Shown piece by piece: positions 26,796-34,237 of a stretch of DNA of 50,507 nt. The DNA is from Chloroflexota bacterium (GTDB taxonomy: Bacteria; Chloroflexota; Dormibacteria; Dormibacterales; Dormibacteraceae), in contig VBHA01000074.1 of assembly GCA_005889495.1 (NCBI GenBank), forward strand, positions 1-50,507. The letters run 5' to 3'. The translations under genes and the position numbers were made by a program. The notes beneath the pieces are model-generated. The model made no database searches. It saw only the letters and a list, made by a program, of their open reading frames with translations, and was not told where the DNA came from. Positions within the stretch are counted from its first letter, which is position 1, and each line of letters starts with the position of its first letter.

Positions 26796-28328
26796 GTGGC
26801 GGGCAACACGAGCGACAAGCTCCAGCAGCTGAGGCAGATCCTGGCCGAGGTCACCGACCTCAACCGGGCCGCGTTGGTGCTCGAATGGGACCAGGAGACG
26901 TACATGCCGCCCGGCGGTGTGCAGGGCCGCGCCGAGCAGCTGGCGACGTTGCTCAGGCTCTCCCACGTCATGTTCACCGGGGCCGACGTCGGCCGGCTGC
27001 TCGACGGCCTCGAGGACGAGCTGTCCAGTGCCCCCTTCGACTCCGACGAGGCGAGCATCGTGCGCGTCACGCGCCGCGACTACGACCAGGCAAGAAAGCT
27101 TCCCCCCGACCTCGTTGCCGAGATCGCTCGAGCGGGGTCGGTTGCCCGACCTGTTTGGGAGAAGGCCCGGCGGGACGAGGACTTCAACCTGTTCGCCCCC
27201 TACCTCGCGAAGAACGTCGAGCTCAACCGACGCATCGCCGACGCGCTCGGTTACAGAGACCGGCCCTACGACGCGCTCATCGACCGCAGCGAGCCGGGCA
27301 TGACCACCAAGCAGCTGACCGCGATCTTCGCCGAGCTGAAGGAGGCCATCGTGCCCCTGGTCGCCGGCATCGCACGAAACGCAGACGCGGTCGACGACAG
27401 CGTGCTGTATCGCGGTTTCGACCCCGACCTCCAGGTGTCGTACGCGCTTGATGTCGTCAAGCGGCTCGGCTACGACCTCGAGCGCGGCCGCCAGGACATC
27501 TCCACGCATCCTTTTTCGACAGGCTTCGGGCCGGGCGACGTCCGCATCACGACCAGGGTCTCGCGCGACTTCTTCAACGAATGCCTCTTCGGCTCGATCC
27601 ACGAATCCGGACATGCCATGTACAACCAGGGCATGAGCGCCGAGATCGACCGCACGCCGCTGTGGGACGGCGCGTCGCCCGGCGTCCACGAGTCCCAATC
27701 GCGCCTCTGGGAGAACCTGGTCGGCCGGAGCCTCCCCTTCTGGCGGCATTTCTATCCGAGCCTGCGCAAGGCGTTCCCGGAGCCGCTGACCGGGGTCGAC
27801 GAGGAAGCGTTCTACCGGGCGGTCAACAGGTCTCATCCGTCATTCATTCGCGTCGAGGCGGACGAGGTCACCTACAACCTGCACGTCCTCCTGCGCTTCG
27901 AGCTGGAGAACGAGCTGCTCGAGGGCAAGCTCGAGGTGAAGGACGTGCCCGAAGCGTGGAACGCGCGCTTCAAGTCGTACGTCGGGCTCGACGTGCCCAA
28001 CGACCGCGAAGGCGCGCTCCAGGACATCCACTGGTCGTTCGTGAGCTTCGGCATCTTTCCCGGCTACACGATCGGCAACCTGGTGAGCGCGCAGCTGATG
28101 GAAAAGATCCGAGCCGACATCCCCGACCTCGACGCCCAGGTCGAGAAGGGTCAGTTCGCGGCCCTGCTCGGCTGGCTGCGCAAGAACGTGCACCGTCACG
28201 GCCGCAAGTTCACGCCGGACGAGCTGCTGGAGAGAGCGACCGGAAAGCCGCTCACCGCGGCGCCCTGGATCGCTTACGTGCGGAAGAAGTTCGGAGCGCT
28301 GTACGGCCTGCAGGCCGTCCGGAGCTAG
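26796..28328 (+). CDS. M32-family metallocarboxypeptidase
   Basis: LEWDQETYMPPGGVQGRAEQLATL, zinc motif SIHESGHAMYNQG, SPGVHESQSRLWENLVGRSLPFW, DVPNDREGALQDIHWSFVSFGIFPGYTIGNL. Confidence 0.95.
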   Translation: MAGNTSDKLQQLRQILAEVTDLNRAALVLEWDQETYMPPGGVQGRAEQLATLLRLSHVMFTGADVGRLLDGLEDELSSAPFDSDEASIVRVTRRDYDQARKLPPDLVAEIARAGSVARPVWEKARRDEDFNLFAPYLAKNVELNRRIADALGYRDRPYDALIDRSEPGMTTKQLTAIFAELKEAIVPLVAGIARNADAVDDSVLYRGFDPDLQVSYALDVVKRLGYDLERGRQDISTHPFSTGFGPGDVRITTRVSRDFFNECLFGSIHESGHAMYNQGMSAEIDRTPLWDGASPGVHESQSRLWENLVGRSLPFWRHFYPSLRKAFPEPLTGVDEEAFYRAVNRSHPSFIRVEADEVTYNLHVLLRFELENELLEGKLEVKDVPEAWNARFKSYVGLDVPNDREGALQDIHWSFVSFGIFPGYTIGNLVSAQLMEKIRADIPDLDAQVEKGQFAALLGWLRKNVHRHGRKFTPDELLERATGKPLTAAPWIAYVRKKFGALYGLQAVRS

Positions 28329-29212
28329 GCCCTGGGGTAGTCGCCGGCCTTCGCCAGCATCCCCGGCAAGGCCTTGCCCAGGCGCTCCCCGAGCCAGCGC
28401 GAAGTCTCGATCAGTGCGTCCAGATCGATCCCGGTGTCGACGCCCATGCCGCGCAGGAGGTAGACCAGGTCCTCGGTGGCGATGTTCCCGGTCGCGTTGG
28501 GGGCGAACGGGCAGCCGCCAGCGCCGCCGACCGAAGCGTCCAGCGACACGACGCCCTCGTCCAGCGCGGCCGCCGCATTGGCGTACCCGGTGTTGCGGGT
28601 GTTGTGGAAGTGAGCGCCGACCGACGCGCCGAGAGCACGCGCCCCGCGCACCAGCTCATGCACCTGCGTGGGGACGCCGACCCCGATCGTGTCCGCGAGG
28701 CACACCTCGTCCGGAGGCACCGCCATCAGGTGCTCCACGATCTCGAGCACCCGTGCCGGGGGCACCGGGCCCTCGAAGGGGCAGCCAAACGCGACGCTGA
28801 TGGTGACCGTGACGGGCACGCGGTCGCTCCGCGCCCTAGCGACCAGCGCCAGCGCCGTCTTCAAGCCCTCCGTCGTGGTGGCGTTCTGGTTGCGCCGCCC
28901 GAACTCATCGGTCGCCGCAAATGCGTAATGGATCTCGTCGACGCCCGCGGCGATCGCTCGGTCGTAACCCTTCTCGTTCAAGACCAGGCCGGCGTAGACC
29001 ACGCTCGGCCGGCGGTGGAGAGCGGCCATGACCTCCTCCGCACCCGCCATCTGCGGCACGAGCGTGGGGTTGACGAAGCTTGCCGCCTCGATGCGCTTCA
29101 ACCCAGCCGCCGCGAGCCGGTCGCACAGGCCCGCCCGCGTGGACGGATCGAGCGTCTTCGCCTCGTTCTGGAGCCCGTCGCGCGGGCCCACGTCGCAGAC
29201 GACCAGGGTCAC
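28325..29212 (-). CDS. Hydroxymethylglutaryl-CoA lyase-like protein
   Basis: VCDVGPRDGLQNEAKTLDPSTRAGLCDRLAAAGLKRIEAASFVNPTLVPQMAGAEEVM, CLADTIGVGVPTQV, HFHNTRNTGYANAAAALDEGVVSLDASVGGAGGCPFAPNATGNIATEDLVYLLRGMG. Confidence 0.93.
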   Translation of the reverse strand: MTLVVCDVGPRDGLQNEAKTLDPSTRAGLCDRLAAAGLKRIEAASFVNPTLVPQMAGAEEVMAALHRRPSVVYAGLVLNEKGYDRAIAAGVDEIHYAFAATDEFGRRNQNATTTEGLKTALALVARARSDRVPVTVTISVAFGCPFEGPVPPARVLEIVEHLMAVPPDEVCLADTIGVGVPTQVHELVRGARALGASVGAHFHNTRNTGYANAAAALDEGVVSLDASVGGAGGCPFAPNATGNIATEDLVYLLRGMGVDTGIDLDALIETSRWLGERLGKALPGMLAKAGDYPRA

Positions 29213-30042
29213 ATAGATAAGGTAGAGGGCAGCAGGTCGGTCATCGGACTCGCGTTGGCCGACTCGCCCAGGCGCTTGACCCCAAGCAGGTCCTCGACCG
29301 TGGCCAGCAGCGAGTAGTGCGTGTACTCTCGCGAGCTCGACCGGTGGTTCATCTGCGGCGCGACGACCAGCGTCAGGACCTGGTTGTCGCCGCCCGTGTT
29401 GTCGTCTTCGTCCCAGGTGATGAACAGGACGGAGCTTGAGTTCCAGGCTTTTGATCCGGTGATCTGCGCAACCTGCTGGCGGAGCCACTCGTCACCGACC
29501 GAGACCTCGCAGTCATGCGTGTCGTGGCAGCGGTCGGGCGTGATCCAGGAGAAGCGCGGCGTGTTGCCCGCGAGGTCGGCGCTCAGGTCGCTGATCGGGA
29601 CCACGTTGCCAGGACACTTGCCGCCATAGAACGCAAAGGGGTTGTGGCCTGGGTCGTATGGCGTCGGGCTGTCGAGGCAGCCGGCCCCGGTCAGGCCGTC
29701 CATGTAGGCCCGCCAGCTCACACCGGCGCGCGTCAGCTCGCTACCGATGTCCTGGCGAGGCAGCACTCGATAGCTGTCGTCCTGCACCCCCCAGGTCGAG
29801 CCGGAGGTGAGGGCGAGGTAGTTGGGCACACTCGGGTGGGCCACCGCGTGGTAGTTGTTAGCCACCCCGTACTTCGCCGCGAGCGAGGCGATGAACTGTC
29901 CGCTCAGCGCCTGCTCCGCGGAGTGGTTCTCCATCACGATCAGGAACACGTGGCGCTGCTGTGGCGGCGATGACCCGATACCGGCGTTCGTGCAGGCGGC
30001 CGTCAGCACGACGAGCAGGGCCATCAAGGCGCAGCGCCTCAT
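29209..30042 (-). CDS. Secreted phosphoesterase-family (acid phosphatase/phospholipase C-like) lipoprotein
   Basis: Lipobox LTAAC; VFLIVMENHSAEQ, HPSVPNYLALTSG, FSWITPDRCHDTHDCEVSVGDEWLRQQV, LFITWDEDDNTGGDNQVLTLVVAP. Confidence 0.88.
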   Translation of the reverse strand: MRRCALMALLVVLTAACTNAGIGSSPPQQRHVFLIVMENHSAEQALSGQFIASLAAKYGVANNYHAVAHPSVPNYLALTSGSTWGVQDDSYRVLPRQDIGSELTRAGVSWRAYMDGLTGAGCLDSPTPYDPGHNPFAFYGGKCPGNVVPISDLSADLAGNTPRFSWITPDRCHDTHDCEVSVGDEWLRQQVAQITGSKAWNSSSVLFITWDEDDNTGGDNQVLTLVVAPQMNHRSSSREYTHYSLLATVEDLLGVKRLGESANASPMTDLLPSTLSM

Positions 30043-30091
30043 CCACCCCGAGGTTACGCCGGAGCCTTCTGAGCTTCTTTTAAGGATTCCC

Positions 30092-31057
30092 CTAGCCGTG
30101 GCCGGGGTTGGTCGCGACCGCTGTGACCACCGCCGCGTTGACCGGCGTAGCGGTGATCGTGCACGACACGGCCGTCGTCGCGTTGAAGCCGACGTCCGGC
30201 TGGACGGTGGCGGCGCACGTGCCGAGGGTCTTGCCCGAGACGGGGTCGGTCATGCTGAAAGTCACGGTCGACGGCGCAATCGCGCCCGTCGGGCCGCCGA
30301 GGTTTTTCAGCGTCGCCGAGATCACGCAGGGCGAGCCGCAGCGAGAGGTGTCCACGGTCTGCACCGTGTAGATCGGCGGCAGCGTCGACACGTTGCTGAA
30401 GTCGATGACGGACGTGGGCTCCGCGATCCCGAAGTCGGCGTTGATGTGGCTGAAAACGAAGTCCGCATTGGCGATGCCGTCGACCGTCACGCCGTCTTTG
30501 AGCCGCACGCGGAGCAGCGGATACGGCGCGGCGGAGCCGATGAACACGTCGGCCCGGGCGCCCGACAGCTCCACCGCGTCGACGCCGTCGACCGACTGGT
30601 TGTCTGTGCGTTTGGTCACAGCGGGCCCGAGGAAGGCGGAACGGAAAGCGGCTCCGCCGGTCAGGTCGGGAAGGTTCGGCAGCGAGACCGCGATCCCGCG
30701 CCACCAGGCATTCCCCGCCGCCTTCACAACGGCCTGCGAGCGCGCGTCTGTCACGTGGCTCGCGAGGAACTGCTGACCGCGGAAGAAGGCGTTGGGGCCG
30801 ACGACGATGGCCTCGACCGTCTGCCCACCACTGCTGACAACCAGTCGCTGGGCGTCGGGCCTGGCGACCTGAAGGACGACGGTCCAGTCCGCGCCCGCGG
30901 CCTGGTAACGCCCGGCGATCTGAAAGCTGGAGGCCGTCGTGAGCATGTTCGCGGCGCCCGTTTCGAGGGCGCGGGTTGACGGCAATCCGAACGGGTTGCA
31001 CGCGGCGAGGGCGGCCGCGAGCGCGAAGACCAAGACCGCTTTCCACTGGGCTCTCAT
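30092..31057 (-). CDS. LppX/LprG-like lipoprotein
   Basis: Lipobox LAAC; MLTTASSFQIAGRYQAAGADWTVVLQVARPDAQRLVV...GVDAVELSGARADVFIGSAAPYPLLRVRL. Confidence 0.65.
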   Translation of the reverse strand: MRAQWKAVLVFALAAALAACNPFGLPSTRALETGAANMLTTASSFQIAGRYQAAGADWTVVLQVARPDAQRLVVSSGGQTVEAIVVGPNAFFRGQQFLASHVTDARSQAVVKAAGNAWWRGIAVSLPNLPDLTGGAAFRSAFLGPAVTKRTDNQSVDGVDAVELSGARADVFIGSAAPYPLLRVRLKDGVTVDGIANADFVFSHINADFGIAEPTSVIDFSNVSTLPPIYTVQTVDTSRCGSPCVISATLKNLGGPTGAIAPSTVTFSMTDPVSGKTLGTCAATVQPDVGFNATTAVSCTITATPVNAAVVTAVATNPGHG

Positions 31058-31104
31058 GGTGCTAGACGGAGTAACGCGTCGAGTTCAAACTGCGTTACCT
31101 GACC

Positions 31105-32784
31105 ATGGCGCCGAAACCACGCAAGGTGACCATCCGCGGGCGCGAGTATCGGGTGCTTCTTCCAAGCATCCGCGACCCACGTCTTCATGTCGCGGCCGTA
31201 CTGCTCACGCTCCAGGTCCTCGGCCAGACGGTACTCGATTTTCGGCTCTCCATCGCCCAGATCGTCATCTGCCTGGCGGCCGGCGCCTTCATCGAGTTCG
31301 GCTACGAGCTCTTCAAGAACACGACGATCATGTGGCCGGCGAGCGGGCTGCTGACAGGCAACAGCACCGCCTTCATCCTGCGCGTGCCGGGGACCTTCCA
31401 CGGCCAGTGGTGGAGCACGCGGGGATGGTGGATCTTCGTGGGCGTGGTCGTCGTGTCGATGGCCTCGAAGTACCTCATCCGCTGGCGCGGACGGCATATC
31501 TTCAACCCCTCGAACCTCGGTCTGGTGCTCGCCTTCGTCGCACTGGGTCCGCAGTACACCGAACCGCAGGACCTGTGGTGGATCCCGATGGGGCAGTGGA
31601 TGATCGTGACTTACGCCATCCTGATCGGTGGCGGCCTGTTCATCGCCTGGGAGCTCAAGCTGCTCGGCCTGGAGCTGGGCTACATGGCCGCGTTTGCCGC
31701 GTTCACGGCGCTCGCGCTGCTCCCGGTGCCGGACCACTGCATGATCGCGAGCTGGTACCCGACGCCGATGTGCGGACAGCAGCTGTGGCAGGTCCTGGTC
31801 ACCTCGCCGGAGGTGTTGATCTTCGCCTTCTTCATGATCCCCGATCCGCGGACGGTGCCCGACGGCCAGGTGGGCCGGTTCGTCTTCGGCGTCATCGTCG
31901 CCTTTCTCTCCGTGGTCCTCCTGGGCCCGACCACGCTCGAGTTCTGGACCAAGACGGCCATCCTCGCGAGCCTCGTCTTCGCCTGTGGCGGCCGTTTCGC
32001 TCTGGTCCGCCTTCTGGCGCCTCTCGAGGAGGCGGGCGGCGTCCTTCGAGCCGTGCGAGCGCTCGGGTGGAGCGCCCCCGCGGCGCTGGGCATCACCGCG
32101 CTGCTCGTCACATCGCTGCCGCTTTCGGCGGAGCTGTCGCTGCACAGCGTCATCCCGGCGCCAGAGCTTCCTGACGGCACGCGGCCGACGCTAGCCCTGA
32201 CCATCGGGTCCAACGGCCAGGACGTCGGCTCCTGGACTTTCAGGTCGGCGGGCCAGGCGCTGCCACCCGCGAGTGGCACGGCGCCGGCGACGGCCTCGGC
32301 GAGGGTCTGGTTCGTGCCCCCGCTTCCGGGCGTCACGGTCTCCGAGCTCGCGTCCGCATTCGGCTCCAGCCAGGCCGATGCAAACCAGCAGGCGCACGAC
32401 GTCGTCCTCGACCTGATCATCGAGTCAGAGGCTCGGCGGACCCACGACGTGAAGCTCGCGCCGCTGGGGGCTGAAGGCGACGCGCTGACCGAGTTCACGG
32501 ACGTGATCAAGCAGGACGTCGCCGCCGGCAAGAGCGTGCAGAAAACCTATTCGTTCAACCGGATCCAGCTCAACCTCTTCCTGCCCAAGTTCAGCACGCA
32601 GGCCAGCCGGCTCGTCGGCGTGACCCTGTCCGGCACCACGACGCTGACCACACGCGATGCGTCGGGAAAGGTCCTGTCCCAGCAGACACAGCCCTACTCG
32701 AAGAGCTGGGGCCTCGGCTCGCCGAGCGCCGACGGCACCTACCAGCTGATCCAGAACGACTACACGGACCTGAAGCTGGCTTAG
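31105..32784 (+). CDS. RnfD/NqrB-like integral membrane protein with large C-terminal soluble domain
   Basis: Multi-TM; GLLTGNSTAFILRVPG, HIFNPSNLGLVLAFVAL (NPSNLG-type motif), MIPDPRTVPDGQVGR; ~240 aa soluble tail after ~aa 320. Confidence 0.72.
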   Translation: MAPKPRKVTIRGREYRVLLPSIRDPRLHVAAVLLTLQVLGQTVLDFRLSIAQIVICLAAGAFIEFGYELFKNTTIMWPASGLLTGNSTAFILRVPGTFHGQWWSTRGWWIFVGVVVVSMASKYLIRWRGRHIFNPSNLGLVLAFVALGPQYTEPQDLWWIPMGQWMIVTYAILIGGGLFIAWELKLLGLELGYMAAFAAFTALALLPVPDHCMIASWYPTPMCGQQLWQVLVTSPEVLIFAFFMIPDPRTVPDGQVGRFVFGVIVAFLSVVLLGPTTLEFWTKTAILASLVFACGGRFALVRLLAPLEEAGGVLRAVRALGWSAPAALGITALLVTSLPLSAELSLHSVIPAPELPDGTRPTLALTIGSNGQDVGSWTFRSAGQALPPASGTAPATASARVWFVPPLPGVTVSELASAFGSSQADANQQAHDVVLDLIIESEARRTHDVKLAPLGAEGDALTEFTDVIKQDVAAGKSVQKTYSFNRIQLNLFLPKFSTQASRLVGVTLSGTTTLTTRDASGKVLSQQTQPYSKSWGLGSPSADGTYQLIQNDYTDLKLA

Positions 32785-33359
32785 AGAACCGCCGGCGGGA
32801 TCCCGTTCGGCTCGTACGCGGGGGGCGGTTCGATGCCGAAAGTGTCGGCCAGGCGGACGAAGAGGTTGAACAGAGCCGCGTCGTACGCGGCCTCGGCGAT
32901 CTGCTCGTCGGTCCAACCGGCCTCGCGGAGGTCCTGCACCTGCGCGTCCGTCACGCGATACGCGTGTCGGGTGATGGTGGCGACGAACTCGAGCAGGAGC
33001 CGGTGTGGCCGGTCGAGCCCGGCGGCGTCAAGATCCCCCGCGCGCAGCGCTTCCGCGACCTGCCCGTACGTCTCGCCCTGCAACTGCAGGAACCAGCTGT
33101 GCGAGCTGAGTCAATACCTGCACTTGTTGAGCGCCGAGACGTAGGAGGCGATCATCTCGTGCTGCGCCCGGTTCAGCGCGCCGTCGGTGAAATGCAGTCC
33201 CGAGGCGGCGTTGATCGCGGCGAGGAAGTCGGGGCGCAGGCTCATCGTGCGCAGGATGTCGGGCACGACTCCGGCCACGCTGCGTGCCTTGCTGGCGGCG
33301 TAGAGCTCGGCCAGCGGACCTTCGGCCCCGGCCTCGTCGACCATCTTGATCCGGGCCAT
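32781..33359 (-). CDS. AhpD-like/carboxymuconolactone-decarboxylase-family peroxidase-related protein with in-frame TGA (probable Sec) at the CxxU site
   Basis: 33111-33359 and 32781-33083 share one frame (276 nt = 92 codons apart): ...MIASYVSALNKCRY-TGA-LSSHSWFLQLQGETYGQVAEALR...ALFNLFVRLADTFGIEPPP. TGA at 33113-33111 occupies the second Cys of the family C-x2-C...H motif. Confidence 0.85.
33081..33099 (-). promoter_or_regulatory. Candidate bacterial SECIS (bSECIS) hairpin
   Basis: Minus strand CAGCUG-GUUCCUG-CAGUUG: 6-bp stem, 7-nt apical loop starting GU; loop G is 18 nt downstream of the UGA. An alternative CCUGC-AGUU-GCAGG hairpin overlaps. Confidence 0.65.
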
Positions 33360-33395
33360 TCTTCGCTGGCGGTAACGCCCGGCCGACGGGATGGG

Positions 33396-33851
33396 TTACG
33401 CCCTGACCAGGCCCTCCCACGACCAGCGCGGCATCGGCTGGCCGGGCGCGACGTGCGTCCCCGCGGGGGCGTACGCGTTGACCTCGCGCGTCGCCCAGTG
33501 GATGTAGTCGCGCATCGCCTTTCGGAACTCGCGGTCTTCGGGCAACCTGGCATCGTCCATCGCCTGGACGAAGCACGCCTCGAACCGGTCGCCCATCTCT
33601 TCGGGCGCGCCCTCGCCGGCGTGGATCGACAGCATTCCGGAGTGGCCGCCCAGGTTGCTCGAGTAACGGGAGGGGCCACCGAACACCTCCGCCCAGTAGG
33701 CCGCGAGATTTTCGGTGTGTCTCGGGCTGACGTGGTGCGAGAAGGGATGGTTGAGCTCAGGATCGGCCAGGCAGCGCTCGTGTGTCGCCGCCGCCAGGGC
33801 GAGGAACGCCTGCTCCCCACCCGCGAACTCGTACATGGAAGCCCGGGCCAT
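33396..33851 (-). CDS. Truncated haemoglobin (group II-like)
   Basis: MYEFAGGEQAFLALAAATHERCLADPELNHPFSHHVSPRHTENLAAYWAEVFGGPSRYSSNLGGHSGMLSIHAG: trHb pattern with proximal-His region. Confidence 0.87.
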   Translation of the reverse strand: MARASMYEFAGGEQAFLALAAATHERCLADPELNHPFSHHVSPRHTENLAAYWAEVFGGPSRYSSNLGGHSGMLSIHAGEGAPEEMGDRFEACFVQAMDDARLPEDREFRKAMRDYIHWATREVNAYAPAGTHVAPGQPMPRWSWEGLVRA

Positions 33852-33874
33852 GGAATCAGATTATTGTTCGATAG

Positions 33875-34081
33875 ATGAGCGAAGACGAGGTCGTACGCCT
33901 TCGGGCCGAGAACGCGGAGCTGAAACGCCTGCTTCTGAAGCACCAGTGGTCGGGCCTGACGCCGGTCGGCTCGAGCGGTGCCTGCCCCGAGTGCGCCGGC
34001 ACGGCGCCCCCGGTCGGCACCGGCCATCGCCCTGGTTGCGCTCTCTCCGCCGCGCTGCAGGCGCGAAACGTGCGCGCTTAG
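33875..34081 (+). CDS. Small coiled-coil / Zn-knuckle-like protein (68 aa)
   Basis: MSEDEVVRLRAENAELKRLLLKHQWSG...GACPECAGTAPPVGTGHRPGCALSAALQ: leucine-zipper-like helix plus CPEC...HRPGC; TATTGT 7 nt upstream. Confidence 0.5.
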   Translation: MSEDEVVRLRAENAELKRLLLKHQWSGLTPVGSSGACPECAGTAPPVGTGHRPGCALSAALQARNVRA

Positions 34082-34087
34082 CCGAGA

Positions 34088-34093
34088 TATACT
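34088..34093 (+). promoter_or_regulatory. Putative -10 element
   Basis: TATACT, 9 nt before the ATG of the 19-codon leader ORF. Confidence 0.5.
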
Positions 34094-34102
34094 TCGGGCG
34101 CA

Positions 34103-34162
34103 ATGTCATCCATCGCCTCTCGTCCTGTGACGCGCGCGGTGGACGGCGTGCGCATCAGCTAG
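34103..34162 (+). CDS. Putative leader peptide MSSIASRPVTRAVDGVRIS
   Basis: ATG...TAG, 19 sense codons, upstream of the MFS gene and 14 nt before an anti-SD element. Confidence 0.45.
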   Translation: MSSIASRPVTRAVDGVRIS

Positions 34163-34176
34163 CGCACAGCACCAGC

Positions 34177-34230
34177 CGCTCTCCGCGCAACCACCTCGTT
34201 TGTACGCGCCCGCGCGGGCGCTGGAGAGCG
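34177..34230 (+). promoter_or_regulatory. Putative translational attenuator: anti-SD/SD stem enclosing a GC palindrome
   Basis: CGCTCTCC (34177-34184) perfectly complementary to GGAGAGCG (34223-34230) containing the SD GGAGAG of the ATG at 34238; internal GCGCCCGCGCGGGCGC hairpin. Confidence 0.5.
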
Positions 34231-34237
34231 CGACGAC

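Noticed and set aside
29855-30979. Plus-strand 374-aa ORF antisense to the lipoprotein and phosphoesterase genes
   Set aside because: Composition (R/G/H/D-rich) typical of antisense high-GC readings; the opposite strand has signal peptides and motifs.
33111-33359. AhpD-like gene as two separate genes or a simple nonsense pseudogene
   Set aside because: Both parts are in one frame and the TGA sits precisely at the catalytic Cys column with an SECIS-like hairpin following. A pseudogene remains possible but is less parsimonious.
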